From Ciceribacter thiooxidans (GTDB lineage Bacteria > Pseudomonadota > Alphaproteobacteria > Rhizobiales > Rhizobiaceae), in NCBI RefSeq assembly GCF_014126615.1, contig NZ_CP059896.1:444501-508500 (forward strand): a stretch of 64,000 nt of DNA, given 5' to 3'. Below are positions 46,522 to 56,120 of this stretch, piece by piece. Position numbers and translations under genes: made by a program. Numbering within the stretch: position 1 is the stretch's first letter; each line of letters opens with the position of its first letter. The notes under the pieces are model-generated. The model saw only the letters and a list, made by a program, of their open reading frames with translations, was not told the DNA's origin and did no database searches.

Positions 46522-47520
46522 TCAGCCGAAGCGATCACGCCAGGAGAGCTGCGCCCCTTCGACCGGCAGGGAAGTCGCTTCGTAGACACCGCGGGCGACC
46601 GCTCGGGCCATGACCAGGGCCGCGAGATGGCAGAGCTCCATGAAATCAACCGAGCTTGCGAGCGTCCGCGCATTGGTCGCGGCCGCAAAAACGGTATCGC
46701 CGTCTGCCGGCAGATGCGCCGGCAGGACGGCGCGGCCGATGCCGTTCTGGCCCATGATCGACAGCCGGTGCGCCTGCGCCTTGGTGAGCGCTGCATCGGT
46801 GACGACCGCGCCGATGGTCGTTGCGGTGAGATCGATCCCCTTCGCCCGCAGCACGGTGTCGGGCGCGGAGAAATTGGCCGGCAAGCCGATGCCGCCGAAT
46901 TCGTCGTCCAGCTCGAATGGGGCGGACCAGAAAAAGGGTCCGTCGCCGATGGTCGCGGACCCCATGGCGTTGACGGCGACGATCGCCGCCACCTTGTGGC
47001 CGCCGGTGGTCATGGCGCTCGCCGAACCGAGGCCTCCCTTGAGCGTCGCCGTCGTCGCGCCGGTGCCGGCGCCGACGGTGCCGAGGGCGAAGACGCCCTT
47101 GGTGGCTGCCTTGAAGGCGGTATAGCCCATGTCGCGATAGGGCGACTGGATGCCCCAATCCTTGTTGCCGCCGTTCAGGAGATCCATGAGGATCGCTTGC
47201 GGCACGATCGGTACGCGCACGTCGCCGACGGGAAAGCCGCGCCCGATTTCACGCAGACCCGCCTGCACGCCGCCTGCTGCGTCGAGCCCGAAAGCCGATC
47301 CGCCGGAGAGAACCAATGCATCGACCACCTCCACCGTCATCGAGGGGTCGAGGAGGCCCGTCTCGCGTCCGCCGGGCGCACCGCCGAGTACGCTGCCGGA
47401 GGCCACTGCCGGCTCGTCGAAGACGATTACGGTGACGCCGGAGCCGAGCTCCAGGTCCGTCGAATGGCCGACGGAAACGCCTTCGATGTCGGTGAGCAGG
47501 TTTTCGAGGGCGCCTGTCAT
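46522..47520 (-). CDS. P1 family (DmpA/NylC-type) N-terminal nucleophile peptidase
   Basis: 332 aa. Motifs include DIEGVSVGHSTDLELGSGVT at the start, VLSGGSAFGLDAAGGV, NAMGS in the middle and ATTIGAVVTDAALTKAQAHR, where family members self-cleave to expose the nucleophile. Activities in the family include aminopeptidase and cyclic-amide hydrolase. ATG 47520 has AGGAGAG upstream. Transcribed away from the HlyD gene. Cellular role unknown. Confidence 0.9.
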   Translation of the reverse strand: MTGALENLLTDIEGVSVGHSTDLELGSGVTVIVFDEPAVASGSVLGGAPGGRETGLLDPSMTVEVVDALVLSGGSAFGLDAAGGVQAGLREIGRGFPVGDVRVPIVPQAILMDLLNGGNKDWGIQSPYRDMGYTAFKAATKGVFALGTVGAGTGATTATLKGGLGSASAMTTGGHKVAAIVAVNAMGSATIGDGPFFWSAPFELDDEFGGIGLPANFSAPDTVLRAKGIDLTATTIGAVVTDAALTKAQAHRLSIMGQNGIGRAVLPAHLPADGDTVFAAATNARTLASSVDFMELCHLAALVMARAVARGVYEATSLPVEGAQLSWRDRFG

Positions 47521-47605
47521 GCGTCTCTCCTGTTCGTGGTGGCCGTGGCCTTCGTGCAACGGTCTGATCCAGCGTTAAATCTGCTGCCGGAATGTGCCGG
47601 CGTTC

Positions 47606-47619
47606 TTGACATGGATCAA
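47606..47619. promoter_or_regulatory. FNR/FixK-like box (anaerobox)
   Basis: TTGAC ATGG ATCAA matches the TTGAT-N4-ATCAA consensus at 9 of 10 positions. It lies 122 bases before the HlyD start and 86 bases before the divergent P1 peptidase. Low-oxygen control is inferred. Confidence 0.55.
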
Positions 47620-47741
47620 GGGCGGGCGTGAATTTCAACGCCAGATTGACTGGCATAGCTTCCGGAGCGACCTGCCTCTGGCCGAGCATTTCGACAGTTT
47701 CCGATCTCTCGTCTTTCCGTTTTTCTGCAAAAGAGCGTCCA

Positions 47742-48755
47742 GTGAAGAAGACTGCAAAGTTTGTCGCGGCTCTCGCCGCTCTGCTGGTCGTCGTCGGTGC
47801 GGCGGGCTATGCCTATCTCCAGTGGACTCAGCGCGATGCCCTGCCGGCGGGGATTGCCGCGGGCAATGGCCGGATCGAGGCGACGGAAATCGACATCGCC
47901 ACCAAATTTGCCGGAAAACTGGCGTCCGTCGAGGTGGCGGAGGGTGATTACGTCACCAAGGGGCAGATGCTCGCCCGCATCGATACCGCCCAGGTTGAGG
48001 CGCAGCTGCGTGCTGCCGAGGCGCAGATCAAGGAGGCCGAACAGGCCCGCGATTCCGCCAATTTTGGCCTATCGCAGCGCCAGAGCGAGCTTGCCCTCGC
48101 CGAGAAAGATCTCGAACGCCAGCTCGTGCTGCTTGGCAAGGGGTTCGTCTCCGACCAGCGGGTGGATTCGCAGCGGCTCGTCAGGGACAGTGCCCGCGCA
48201 GCGCTTTCTGCTGCCGAAAGCGGCCTGCGCAGCGCCGAGGCGGCGATCGAAAGCGCCACTGCCGCACGTGACCAGATCACCGACATGCTGAGCAACGCAA
48301 CGCTCTTGGCACCGAAGGACGGCCGGGTGCTCTATCGGCTCGCCGAGCCGGGCGAGGTTCTCGGCGCGGGCGGCAAGGTGTTGACCCTGCTCGATCTCTC
48401 CGACGTCTATATGACGATCTTCCTGCCGTCGGCGGATGCGGCCCGCACGGCGATCGGCGCCGAGGGGCGTATCCTGCTCGATGTCCTGCCCGACCGGGCG
48501 GTGCCGGGCACGGTTTCCTTCGTGTCGCCACAGGCCCAGTACACGCCGAAGCAGGTCGAGACCCGCAGCGAGCGCGACCGCCTGATGTTCCGCGTCAAGA
48601 TCAGCGCACCGAAGTCGCTGGTGGCGCAGTATCTGCAGCAGGTGAAGACGGGCGTCACCGGCGTCGGGTATGTGAAGCTCGATCCCGCGGTCGTATGGCC
48701 GACCTGGCTGGAGTCCGACCTGACCACAGGCGTCGCGACCGATGCCAAACCCTGA
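47742..48755 (+). CDS. HlyD/EmrA-type membrane fusion protein
   Basis: 337 aa. One N-terminal anchor (FVAALAALLVVVGAAGYAYL), lipoyl half-motif IATKFAGKLASVEVAEGDYVTKGQML, a long coiled coil (about residues 85-190) and the second half ATLLAPKDGRVLYRLAEPGEV. It would bridge the ABC exporter to the outer membrane. Start GTG 47742; no strong ribosome site. The stop overlaps the ATPase gene by 14 bases. Confidence 0.9.
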   Translation: MKKTAKFVAALAALLVVVGAAGYAYLQWTQRDALPAGIAAGNGRIEATEIDIATKFAGKLASVEVAEGDYVTKGQMLARIDTAQVEAQLRAAEAQIKEAEQARDSANFGLSQRQSELALAEKDLERQLVLLGKGFVSDQRVDSQRLVRDSARAALSAAESGLRSAEAAIESATAARDQITDMLSNATLLAPKDGRVLYRLAEPGEVLGAGGKVLTLLDLSDVYMTIFLPSADAARTAIGAEGRILLDVLPDRAVPGTVSFVSPQAQYTPKQVETRSERDRLMFRVKISAPKSLVAQYLQQVKTGVTGVGYVKLDPAVVWPTWLESDLTTGVATDAKP

Positions 48756-51483
48756 GGCCGACCGTCAGGAGCCCGCCGTCGAGCTGCGCGGCGTCTCACA
48801 TCGCTATGGCGGTGTCGTCGCGCTCGACGCCATCGACCTCACCGTCGCCGCGGGTTCGAAGATGGCGATCGTCGGTCCCGACGGTGTCGGCAAGTCGACG
48901 CTGCTCGGGCTCGTCGCCGGCGCCAAGCGCATCCAGACCGGCAGTGTCCATTCGCTCGGCAGCGACATGGGCGGGCAACGCTCCCGCGCCGGCGTGCTGC
49001 CGCGGATCGCCTATATGCCGCAGGGGCTCGGGCGCAACCTCTATCCGAGCCTTTCCGTCAGCGAGAACGTCGACTTCTTCGCCCGGCTTTTCGGCCACGG
49101 TGAGGTCGAGCGCCGGCGGCGCATCGCCGAGCTCTTGAAGGCAACCGGTCTTGATCCGTTCGGCGACCGCCTGATGGGCAAGCTCTCCGGCGGGATGAAG
49201 CAGAAGCTCGGGCTCTGCTGTGCGCTCGTGCACGACCCGGATCTCCTGCTGCTCGACGAACCGACGACGGGGGTCGACCCCTTATCGCGGCAACAGTTCT
49301 GGGACCTCGTGGAGAGTATCCGCAGAGCGCGTCCGCGCCTCACGATCCTGACTGCCACCTCCGACATCGACGAGGCGACGCGGTTCGACCGGGTGGCCAT
49401 GCTGAACGACGGCCGTATCCTGGCTGATGGAACGCCGCCCGAACTGCTTGCCCGGACTAGGACGGATACGCTGGAGCGGGCGTTCGTGAGTCTCCTCAAC
49501 GAGAACGGCCAAGGGACGGTCCCGGCCAATGGTGCCGTGGTGCCGAAGCGGCGGGGCGCCGGCCAGGACATAGCGATCGAGGCCAAGGGGCTGACACGGC
49601 GCTTCGGTTCCTTCACCGCCGTCGATCATGTGAGTTTCCGCATTCCGCGCGGAGAGATTTTCGGCTTCCTCGGTTCGAACGGCTGCGGCAAGTCGACGAC
49701 GATGAAAATGCTGACAGGCCTGCTTCCGGCAAGCGAAGGGGAGGCCTTCCTGTTCGGGGAGCCGGTCGATGCCTCCGACATTCCCGCACGAAGGCGTGTC
49801 GGCTACATGTCGCAGGGCTTCTCGCTCTATGGCGAACTCACGGTGCTCCAGAACCTTCGGCTGCATGCGGCGATCTTCGATTTCAAGGGAGAGGCTGCAA
49901 CTGCGCGCGTGGCCGAGCTTTCGGAGCGGTTCGGCCTTCAGGAATACCATGACATCGTGTCGGAACGCCTGCCGCTCGGTGTGCGCCAGCGTCTCCAGCT
50001 CGCGGTGGCGCTTCTTCACAAACCGGAGGTGCTGATCCTCGATGAGCCGACCTCCGGCGTCGACCCGATCGCCCGCGACGCCTTCTGGGACGACCTGCAG
50101 CGCGTTTCGCGCGAGGACGGCGTGACGATCTTCATCTCCACTCATTTCATGTCCGAGGCGGAGCGGTGCGACCGCATCGCCTTCATGCATGCGGGCAAGG
50201 TGATTGCGAGCGGTGCCCCGGAGAAACTCAAGGCCGAGACGCAGTCGACCACGCTCGACGAGGCCTTCATCGCCTATATGAAACAGGGCGGGCGCGAAGA
50301 AATGGCCTCCTTCGATGCGGCTCTGCCGGCGGCGAGCGGCGCGACTGCACTGGTAAAGCGAACCTTCTCGCTGCGGAGAGCCACGGCCTATGCCCGGCGC
50401 GAGATGATGGAGCTCGTGCGGGATCCGATCCGCCTCGGCTTCTCGCTTCTCGGGACGGCGATCCTGATGCTGATCCTCGGCTACGGGATCACGCTCGATG
50501 TCGATGATCTCCGGCTCGGCGTGCTCGATCGCGACCAGACGGCCGAGAGCCGGGCCTATATCGACAGTTTCGCCGCCTCGACGGCCTTCCGGTACGAAGG
50601 TCCTCTGGCCGACCAGGGGGAGCTCGTGCAGAAGCTCAAGGCGAACGACATCGCCATTGCGCTCGAAATCCCGGAGCGCTTCGGCGCGGATCTGCGAAGC
50701 GGTCATACGACCACGGTTCTCGCGACGCTGGACGGGGCGATGCCCTTCCGCGCGGAGACGATGCTCGGCTACATCTCCGGCGCACACACGCACTTCCTCA
50801 CGGAGGCGGCAAGGGCGGCCGGCGTCTCGACGAGCGCGGCGGCGAACGTCGAGATGCGCTATCGCTACAATCAGGCCTTCCGCAGCCTCGACGCCATGGT
50901 GCCGGCAGTGGTCGCGATCCTGCTGCTCTTCATTCCGTCGATTCTGACGGCGCTCGGCGTCGTTTCCGAAAAAGAGCTCGGCTCGATCAGCAATCTCTAT
51001 GTGACTCCGGTGACCAAGCTCGAATTCTTGCTCGGCAAGCAGGCGCCCTATGTCCTTGTCGGCTGCATCAACTACGTCGTTCTCGTTCTGATGGCGGTCC
51101 TGCTCTTCGGCGTGCCGATCAGGGGCAGTTTCCTTGGTCTCACGCTCGCGGCCTTCCTCTATCTCCTCGCGACCACCGCGATCGGCATCCTGAGCTCGAC
51201 CATGACCCGGACGCAGGTCGCGGCCATGTTCGCGACGGCGATCGGCACCATGATGCCGGCGACGCAGTTTGCCGGACTGTTGCAGCCGGTGGCAACGCTC
51301 GAAGGGGCGGGCAGGGTGATCGGAACGCTGTTCCCGACCACCTATTTCCTGCGTGCGAGCGTCGGCGCCTTCACCAAGGCACTCGGCTTTTCCGACCTCA
51401 TGCCCTTCATCTTGCCGCTCGCGCTGTTCTGGCCGATCCTGATTGCCATGGCCTGGCTGCTCCTGCGCAAGCAGGAGATCTGA
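48742..51483 (+). CDS. RbbA/YhiH-type ABC transporter (two ATPase domains fused to an ABC-2 permease)
   Basis: 913 aa. ATPase 1 at 12-235 (Walker A GPDGVGKST at 45-53, signature LSGGMKQKLGL, LLLDEPTTGVD). ATPase 2 at about 275-500 (GSNGCGKSTT near 311, LILDEPTSGVD). An ABC-2 membrane domain runs from about 565 to 910, with an extracytoplasmic loop after the first helix and helices near the end. The layout matches YhiH/RbbA. In ATPase 2 the signature reads LPLGVRQRLQLA, with LPLG instead of LSGG, a known variation. Cargo unknown; the HlyD and ABC-2 partners make an export role likely. Confidence 0.92.
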   Translation: MPNPEADRQEPAVELRGVSHRYGGVVALDAIDLTVAAGSKMAIVGPDGVGKSTLLGLVAGAKRIQTGSVHSLGSDMGGQRSRAGVLPRIAYMPQGLGRNLYPSLSVSENVDFFARLFGHGEVERRRRIAELLKATGLDPFGDRLMGKLSGGMKQKLGLCCALVHDPDLLLLDEPTTGVDPLSRQQFWDLVESIRRARPRLTILTATSDIDEATRFDRVAMLNDGRILADGTPPELLARTRTDTLERAFVSLLNENGQGTVPANGAVVPKRRGAGQDIAIEAKGLTRRFGSFTAVDHVSFRIPRGEIFGFLGSNGCGKSTTMKMLTGLLPASEGEAFLFGEPVDASDIPARRRVGYMSQGFSLYGELTVLQNLRLHAAIFDFKGEAATARVAELSERFGLQEYHDIVSERLPLGVRQRLQLAVALLHKPEVLILDEPTSGVDPIARDAFWDDLQRVSREDGVTIFISTHFMSEAERCDRIAFMHAGKVIASGAPEKLKAETQSTTLDEAFIAYMKQGGREEMASFDAALPAASGATALVKRTFSLRRATAYARREMMELVRDPIRLGFSLLGTAILMLILGYGITLDVDDLRLGVLDRDQTAESRAYIDSFAASTAFRYEGPLADQGELVQKLKANDIAIALEIPERFGADLRSGHTTTVLATLDGAMPFRAETMLGYISGAHTHFLTEAARAAGVSTSAAANVEMRYRYNQAFRSLDAMVPAVVAILLLFIPSILTALGVVSEKELGSISNLYVTPVTKLEFLLGKQAPYVLVGCINYVVLVLMAVLLFGVPIRGSFLGLTLAAFLYLLATTAIGILSSTMTRTQVAAMFATAIGTMMPATQFAGLLQPVATLEGAGRVIGTLFPTTYFLRASVGAFTKALGFSDLMPFILPLALFWPILIAMAWLLLRKQEI

Positions 51484-51485
51484 CC

Positions 51486-52613
51486 ATGCTCGATTTCCGC
51501 AACATCGCCGCCCTCTTCGTCAAGGAACTGATCGGCATCCGCCGCGACACGGTGCTGATGGGGTTTGTGATCTATGCCTTCACGCTTGCGATCTACATGC
51601 AGGCGACGGGCATCACGCACGAACTCAACCGGGCGACCGTCGGGGTCGTCGACCAGGACGTGTCGCAACTTTCCTCGGCCATCCTCGACGGCCTGCGCCC
51701 GCCGCAGTTCCAGGCGCCGGTGTCGCTCTCGCCGGGCGATGTCGATCGGGTGATGGACCAGGCGCGCTTCACCTTCGTGCTCGACATTCCGCCGAACTTC
51801 GAGGCCGACGTGCTTGCCGGCCGCAGCCCCTCGGTCCAGCTGCTGATCGACGCGACGGCGCTGATGCAAGCGGGCATCGGGGCGGGTCACATCCAGTCGG
51901 TCGTCAACCGGGAGGTCTCACGCTTCGTGACCCGGACCGAGAAGTCGACAAGCCTGCCGGTCGCAATCGAGGTGCGCATGGCCTTCAATCAGACGCTGAC
52001 CACGGCGTGGTTCACCGGCACGTCCGGGCTTATCAACAACGTCACCATGCTCGCCGTCCTGCTCGCCGGCGCCGCTCTCGTTCGGGAACGCGAGCACGGC
52101 ACGCTCGAACATCTCCTCGTCATGCCCGTGCGCGCGACGGAGATCATGCTGAGCAAGCTTCTGGCAAACGGGCTGGTGACGCTCGTCCTGACCATGGTGT
52201 CCGTCGTCTTCGTCCTCGACTCCTGGATCGGCATGCATATTTCGGGTTCGCTCACGCTCTTTGCCGCCGGCGTCGCCCTCTATCTCTTCTTCGCCACCTC
52301 CTTCGGTCTTTTCCTCGGGACGATCTCCCGCTCGATGCCGCAGATGGCGCTGCTCTTCATCCTCACGGTCCTGCCGATGACGATCCTCTCGGGTGGCATG
52401 ACGCCGCTCGAAAGCATGCCGGACTGGCTGCAGACGGGCGTTCAGGTGTCGCCCACGACCCATTTCGTCTCCTTCGCGCAGGCGATCCTCTTCCGCGGAG
52501 CCGGCTTCGACGTCGTCTGGCCGCAGTTCCTCGCGACCGGGATGATCGGGCTCTTCTTCTTCCTGTTCAGCATGGCGCGGTTCCGCAGTTTCATCGCGGC
52601 CCAGCAGGGATAA
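51486..52613 (+). CDS. ABC-2 type permease (YhhJ-like)
   Basis: 375 aa. One N-terminal helix (VLMGFVIYAFTLAIYMQATG), a large periplasmic loop to about residue 180, then five helices ending FFFLFSMARFRSF. LVREREHGTLEHLLVMPV is the family cytoplasmic motif. It starts two bases after the RbbA-type stop and completes a three-gene exporter. Confidence 0.93.
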   Translation: MLDFRNIAALFVKELIGIRRDTVLMGFVIYAFTLAIYMQATGITHELNRATVGVVDQDVSQLSSAILDGLRPPQFQAPVSLSPGDVDRVMDQARFTFVLDIPPNFEADVLAGRSPSVQLLIDATALMQAGIGAGHIQSVVNREVSRFVTRTEKSTSLPVAIEVRMAFNQTLTTAWFTGTSGLINNVTMLAVLLAGAALVREREHGTLEHLLVMPVRATEIMLSKLLANGLVTLVLTMVSVVFVLDSWIGMHISGSLTLFAAGVALYLFFATSFGLFLGTISRSMPQMALLFILTVLPMTILSGGMTPLESMPDWLQTGVQVSPTTHFVSFAQAILFRGAGFDVVWPQFLATGMIGLFFFLFSMARFRSFIAAQQG

Positions 52614-52747
52614 GGGGTCCCTTTCCTGTCGATGCAGCACGACATCTGCGATGACGATACGGCCGCGATCTGGTAAGAGCAGGATACGTCCTTCCCGGCC
52701 CGCCGTTCGCGCGGGCAACATATTTTCTCAAGCCTGGAGTTGTTCGC

Positions 52748-54079
52748 ATGCCCGGTCCTCAGGTGGTCCCCGTCGAGGGAGATCTGCAACTGCCGAAACA
52801 CGTCGACGTGGTCGTCATCGGCGGCGGGATCATCGGTGCCTCGACGGCGCTCGAACTCGCTGAACGCGGCGTATCCGTGGCGCTCTGTGAGAAGGGCGGC
52901 ATCGGTGAGGAACAGTCGAGCCGCAACTGGGGCTGGGTGCGGATTTCCTGGCGCGATCCGCGCGAGGTGCCGCTGATGGCCGAAGCCATCCGCATCTGGC
53001 AGGGGCTAGATGCGCGGACCGGCCGTGACACCGGCTACAAACAGTGCGGCATCGTCTTCGCCTCGATGGATGAAAAGTACGAAGCCAAGAACGCCGAATG
53101 GCCGGATATCCTGACCAAGTACCAGATGCCATCGCGGATGGTCGACGGCCCGGAGCTCAGCAGTCTTTATCCGGGCATGAAGCATGACTTCAAGAGCGCG
53201 CTCTACACGCCCGCCGACGGCCGCGCCGAGCCGCAGAAGGCCGCTCCTGCGATTGCCGAGGCGGCGCGCGACAAGGGTGCGCATATCCTGACGAAGTGCG
53301 CGGTGCGTGGCATCGAAACCTCGGGCGGAAAGATTTCCGGCGTGGTCACCGAACGCGGCACGATCGCCTGCTCGTCGGTCGTGCTCGCCGGTGGCGCCTG
53401 GTCGAGCCTCTTTGCCCGCAACGCCGGGATCGACCTGCCGCAGTTGAAGGTGATGAACACCGTCATTCGCACCAAGCCGATCGAGGGCGGGCCGGAGCAG
53501 ACGCTCTACGGCCGCGACTTCGCTTTCCGCAAGCGCCAGGACGGCGGCTACACGATCGCGTCGCGATACGACAACATCGTCGAGATCGTGCCCGACAGCT
53601 TCCGTTTCATGCTGAAATTCCTCCCCGCGCTGAAGAGCGAGTGGCGCTCGCTGCGCTTCCGCGTCTCCGGCCGCTTCTTCGAGGAGGGCCGCATGGCGCA
53701 GCGCTGGCGGATGGACGAGGAGACACCGTTCGAACGTTGCCGCGTGCTCGATCCGAAACCGTCCGACAAGTGGACCGATTATGCGCTGGCGCAACTCAAG
53801 AAGGATTACCCGGTCTTCGCCAAGGCCGAGATCGCGCAGCGCTGGGCCGGCTATATCGACGTGTCGCCGGATGCGGTACCGATCATCTCGCCGGTCGAGA
53901 AGGTTCCCGGCTTCTTCATCGCGACCGGCTTTTCGGGCCACGGTTTCGGCATTGGCCCCGGCGCCGGCAGGTTGATGGCGGATCTCGTCACCGGCCACAC
54001 GCCTTGCGTCGACCCGGCGGCCTTCAGGCTTTCCCGCTTCTTCGACGGATCGAAGATCGAGATTATCAGCGGGGTCTGA
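52748..54079 (+). CDS. FAD-dependent oxidoreductase (DAO/glycine oxidase-like)
   Basis: 443 aa. FAD Rossmann motif VVVIGGGIIGASTALELAERG at about 22-42, GIGEEQSSRNWGWVR, and C-terminal FAD loop FIATGFSGHGFGIGPGAG. It would oxidise an amino acid or amine such as a D-amino acid or N-methyl glycine derivative. The gene stands alone (134 empty bases upstream) and ends in a strong terminator. Neighbouring peptide transport genes suggest amino-acid use, but the substrate is unknown. Confidence 0.9.
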   Translation: MPGPQVVPVEGDLQLPKHVDVVVIGGGIIGASTALELAERGVSVALCEKGGIGEEQSSRNWGWVRISWRDPREVPLMAEAIRIWQGLDARTGRDTGYKQCGIVFASMDEKYEAKNAEWPDILTKYQMPSRMVDGPELSSLYPGMKHDFKSALYTPADGRAEPQKAAPAIAEAARDKGAHILTKCAVRGIETSGGKISGVVTERGTIACSSVVLAGGAWSSLFARNAGIDLPQLKVMNTVIRTKPIEGGPEQTLYGRDFAFRKRQDGGYTIASRYDNIVEIVPDSFRFMLKFLPALKSEWRSLRFRVSGRFFEEGRMAQRWRMDEETPFERCRVLDPKPSDKWTDYALAQLKKDYPVFAKAEIAQRWAGYIDVSPDAVPIISPVEKVPGFFIATGFSGHGFGIGPGAGRLMADLVTGHTPCVDPAAFRLSRFFDGSKIEIISGV

Positions 54080-54081
54080 GA

Positions 54082-54119
54082 AAGGCAAAGGGCGCCGGGG
54101 CGCCCTTTGCCTTGGTTTT
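54082..54119. terminator. Strong terminator after the FAD oxidoreductase
   Basis: AAGGCAAAGGGCGCC, 2-base loop, GGCGCCCTTTGCCTT, then GGTTTTT. It ends the plus-strand gene and probably also the converging permease operon. Confidence 0.85.
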
Positions 54120-54125
54120 TGTCCG

Positions 54126-55037
54126 TCAGCGCTTGAGCGTCCGCGGATCGAGCGCGTCGCGGATCGCATCGCCGATGAAGTTGACGCTGAGGACCGTGAG
54201 CGAGATCGCGAGCCCCGGCCAGAGCACGCGCGAAGGCGTGAGCTGGAGGAAGTTGGCGCCGTCGTAGAGCAGGCGTCCCCAGGTCGGAAAATCCGACGGG
54301 AAGCCGAGCCCGAGGAAGGAGAGCGCCGATTCCGTGATGATCGCCGAGGCGATGCCCAGCGTCGCTGACACCATGATGGAGCTCATGACGTTCGGCAGGA
54401 TGTGCTTCAGGATCACCCGGTGTTCGCGCATGCCACTCGACTTGGCGGCCAGGATGAACTCCTGGTTTTTGACCGCCAGAACGTCGCCGCGGACGATGCG
54501 GGCGGTATGCATCCAGCTCGTTATGCCGATCACGAAGACGATCAGGATGAAGATGCCCGTCTCCGGGCCGAAGGCGGCGCGGAGTGTATCGCGGAACAGC
54601 ATGATGATGACGAGCAGCAGCGGCAGCAGGGGCAGGGCCAGGAAGAGGTCCGTCAGCCGCATCAGAATGCCGTCGAGCCGCCGGAGATATCCCGAGAGGA
54701 CTCCGACGAGCGTGCCGAGAAACAGCGCGAGCAGCATGGCCGTGATGCCGACGGCAAGGGATATCTGCCCGCCGGCCAGCACCTGGGCCAGCATGTCGTG
54801 ACCGAGATTGTCGGTGCCGAAGGGATGGGCGAGCGAAGGTCCCTGGTTCTTTGCCCGGATGTCGATCTTGTTCGGCTCGACGGTGTGGATCAGCGGGCCG
54901 GCATAGACGGCGACCACGATGAACAGGAAGACCGCAAGCCCGGCGACGCCGCCGGGATGGGCCCTGAACTGACGCCACAGCCCACGTTTCTCGACGTCGG
55001 GAGATACTGCCGGTGCAGCGATGGTGGCATCAGTCAT
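54126..55037 (-). CDS. Peptide ABC transporter permease (DppC type), second system
   Basis: 303 aa, six helices. Signature GTDNLGHDMLAQVLAGG and EAA loop ILAAKSSGMREHRVILKHILPN. ATG 55037 overlaps the upstream permease stop by eight bases; an earlier ATG at 55055 lacks support. Confidence 0.92.
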   Translation of the reverse strand: MTDATIAAPAVSPDVEKRGLWRQFRAHPGGVAGLAVFLFIVVAVYAGPLIHTVEPNKIDIRAKNQGPSLAHPFGTDNLGHDMLAQVLAGGQISLAVGITAMLLALFLGTLVGVLSGYLRRLDGILMRLTDLFLALPLLPLLLVIIMLFRDTLRAAFGPETGIFILIVFVIGITSWMHTARIVRGDVLAVKNQEFILAAKSSGMREHRVILKHILPNVMSSIMVSATLGIASAIITESALSFLGLGFPSDFPTWGRLLYDGANFLQLTPSRVLWPGLAISLTVLSVNFIGDAIRDALDPRTLKR

Positions 55038-56040
55038 AGCGGATCCTCGGATCAAGGAGGCCGTAGAGCACGTCGGCGATCAGGTTGAACAGGACGATCA
55101 GGAAGGCGAAGATGAAGGTCAGCGTCTGCACGAGCGGCATGTCGGCGCCCTGGATCGCGGTGATCAGCAGCTGCCCGAGGCCGTTCACGCGAAAAATCTG
55201 CTCGGTGATGATGGCACCGGAGAAGATCGTCGGCACGCCGAGCGCGATCACGGTGACCACCGGGATCAGGCTGTTGCGCAGCACGTGGACGAGCAGGACG
55301 ACCTTTTCCTTCACGCCTTTCGCACGAGCGGTGCGAACATAGTCCTGGTGCAGGTTGTCGAGCATCGAGGCGCGCACGAAACGGCTGATCTGCGAGGTGT
55401 TGTAGAGGGTGAGAACGGCGACCGGCAGCACCATCTGCTTCACCTGCGCGACGAAGCTGGACCAGTCGGTGATCCTGAGATTGGTGTCGTAGATCGACGG
55501 GAACCACTGCAGGTAGGAGCTGAAGATCACGATCAGCAGCACGCCGGTGAAGAAGGTCGGAACGGAATAGCCGACCATCGAGACGAAGGTGCCGATCTGG
55601 TCGAAGATCGAATACTGTTTGTAGGCGGAGACCACACCGATCGGGATCGCCAGCATGACGCCGAAGAGATAAGAAAGGCCGACGACCCAGAGGGTCTGCG
55701 GCAATCTCTGCACGATCAGATCGACGACGGGGCTGCGCGTCGCCCAGGAGAGGACGCGCATGCGCTCACCCGAGCCGACAGTGATGCCGGTCATCTGCTC
55801 GAAAATGTTCAGCGGCTCATTGACGAAAAACTGGTGCAGCCAGCGCAGGTAACGGATGAAGAAGGGCTGGTCGGCGCCCATGGCGGCGCGGATCCTCTCG
55901 CGAACCTCGGGAGGAATAGTCAGCGGCAGGTCGCTCAGGGGATCGCTGGGTGCGAGATCGAGCAGGGCGAAAATGATGAAACTGATGACCAGCAGTGTCG
56001 GGATTGCAAAAAGCAATCGCCGCAGCGTGAAGGTGAACAT
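55030..56040 (-). CDS. Peptide ABC transporter permease (DppB type), second system
   Basis: 336 aa, starting MFTFTLRRLLFAIPTLLVIS, with the EAA loop YVRTARAKGVKEKVVLLVHVLRN. The loop after the first helix is longer than usual (about residues 30-105). It follows the binding-protein gene across an 80-base gap that holds a hairpin. Confidence 0.92.
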   Translation of the reverse strand: MFTFTLRRLLFAIPTLLVISFIIFALLDLAPSDPLSDLPLTIPPEVRERIRAAMGADQPFFIRYLRWLHQFFVNEPLNIFEQMTGITVGSGERMRVLSWATRSPVVDLIVQRLPQTLWVVGLSYLFGVMLAIPIGVVSAYKQYSIFDQIGTFVSMVGYSVPTFFTGVLLIVIFSSYLQWFPSIYDTNLRITDWSSFVAQVKQMVLPVAVLTLYNTSQISRFVRASMLDNLHQDYVRTARAKGVKEKVVLLVHVLRNSLIPVVTVIALGVPTIFSGAIITEQIFRVNGLGQLLITAIQGADMPLVQTLTFIFAFLIVLFNLIADVLYGLLDPRIRYD

Positions 56041-56079
56041 CGGAGACTCTCCAGACTGTCACGGAAGCGAAATGCGGAG

Positions 56080-56110
56080 ACCGGGCCCGCGCGGAGAGCG
56101 CGGACCCGGT
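56080..56110. repeat. Hairpin between binding protein and permease genes
   Basis: ACCGGGCCCGCGC, loop GGAGA, GCGCGGACCCGGT: a 13-bp stem with one mismatch, 10 bases past the binding-protein stop on the minus-strand message and with no T tract. Placed like the dctP-dctQ hairpin, so a 3' stabiliser is likely. Confidence 0.65.
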
Positions 56111-56120
56111 GCAACGGCAC

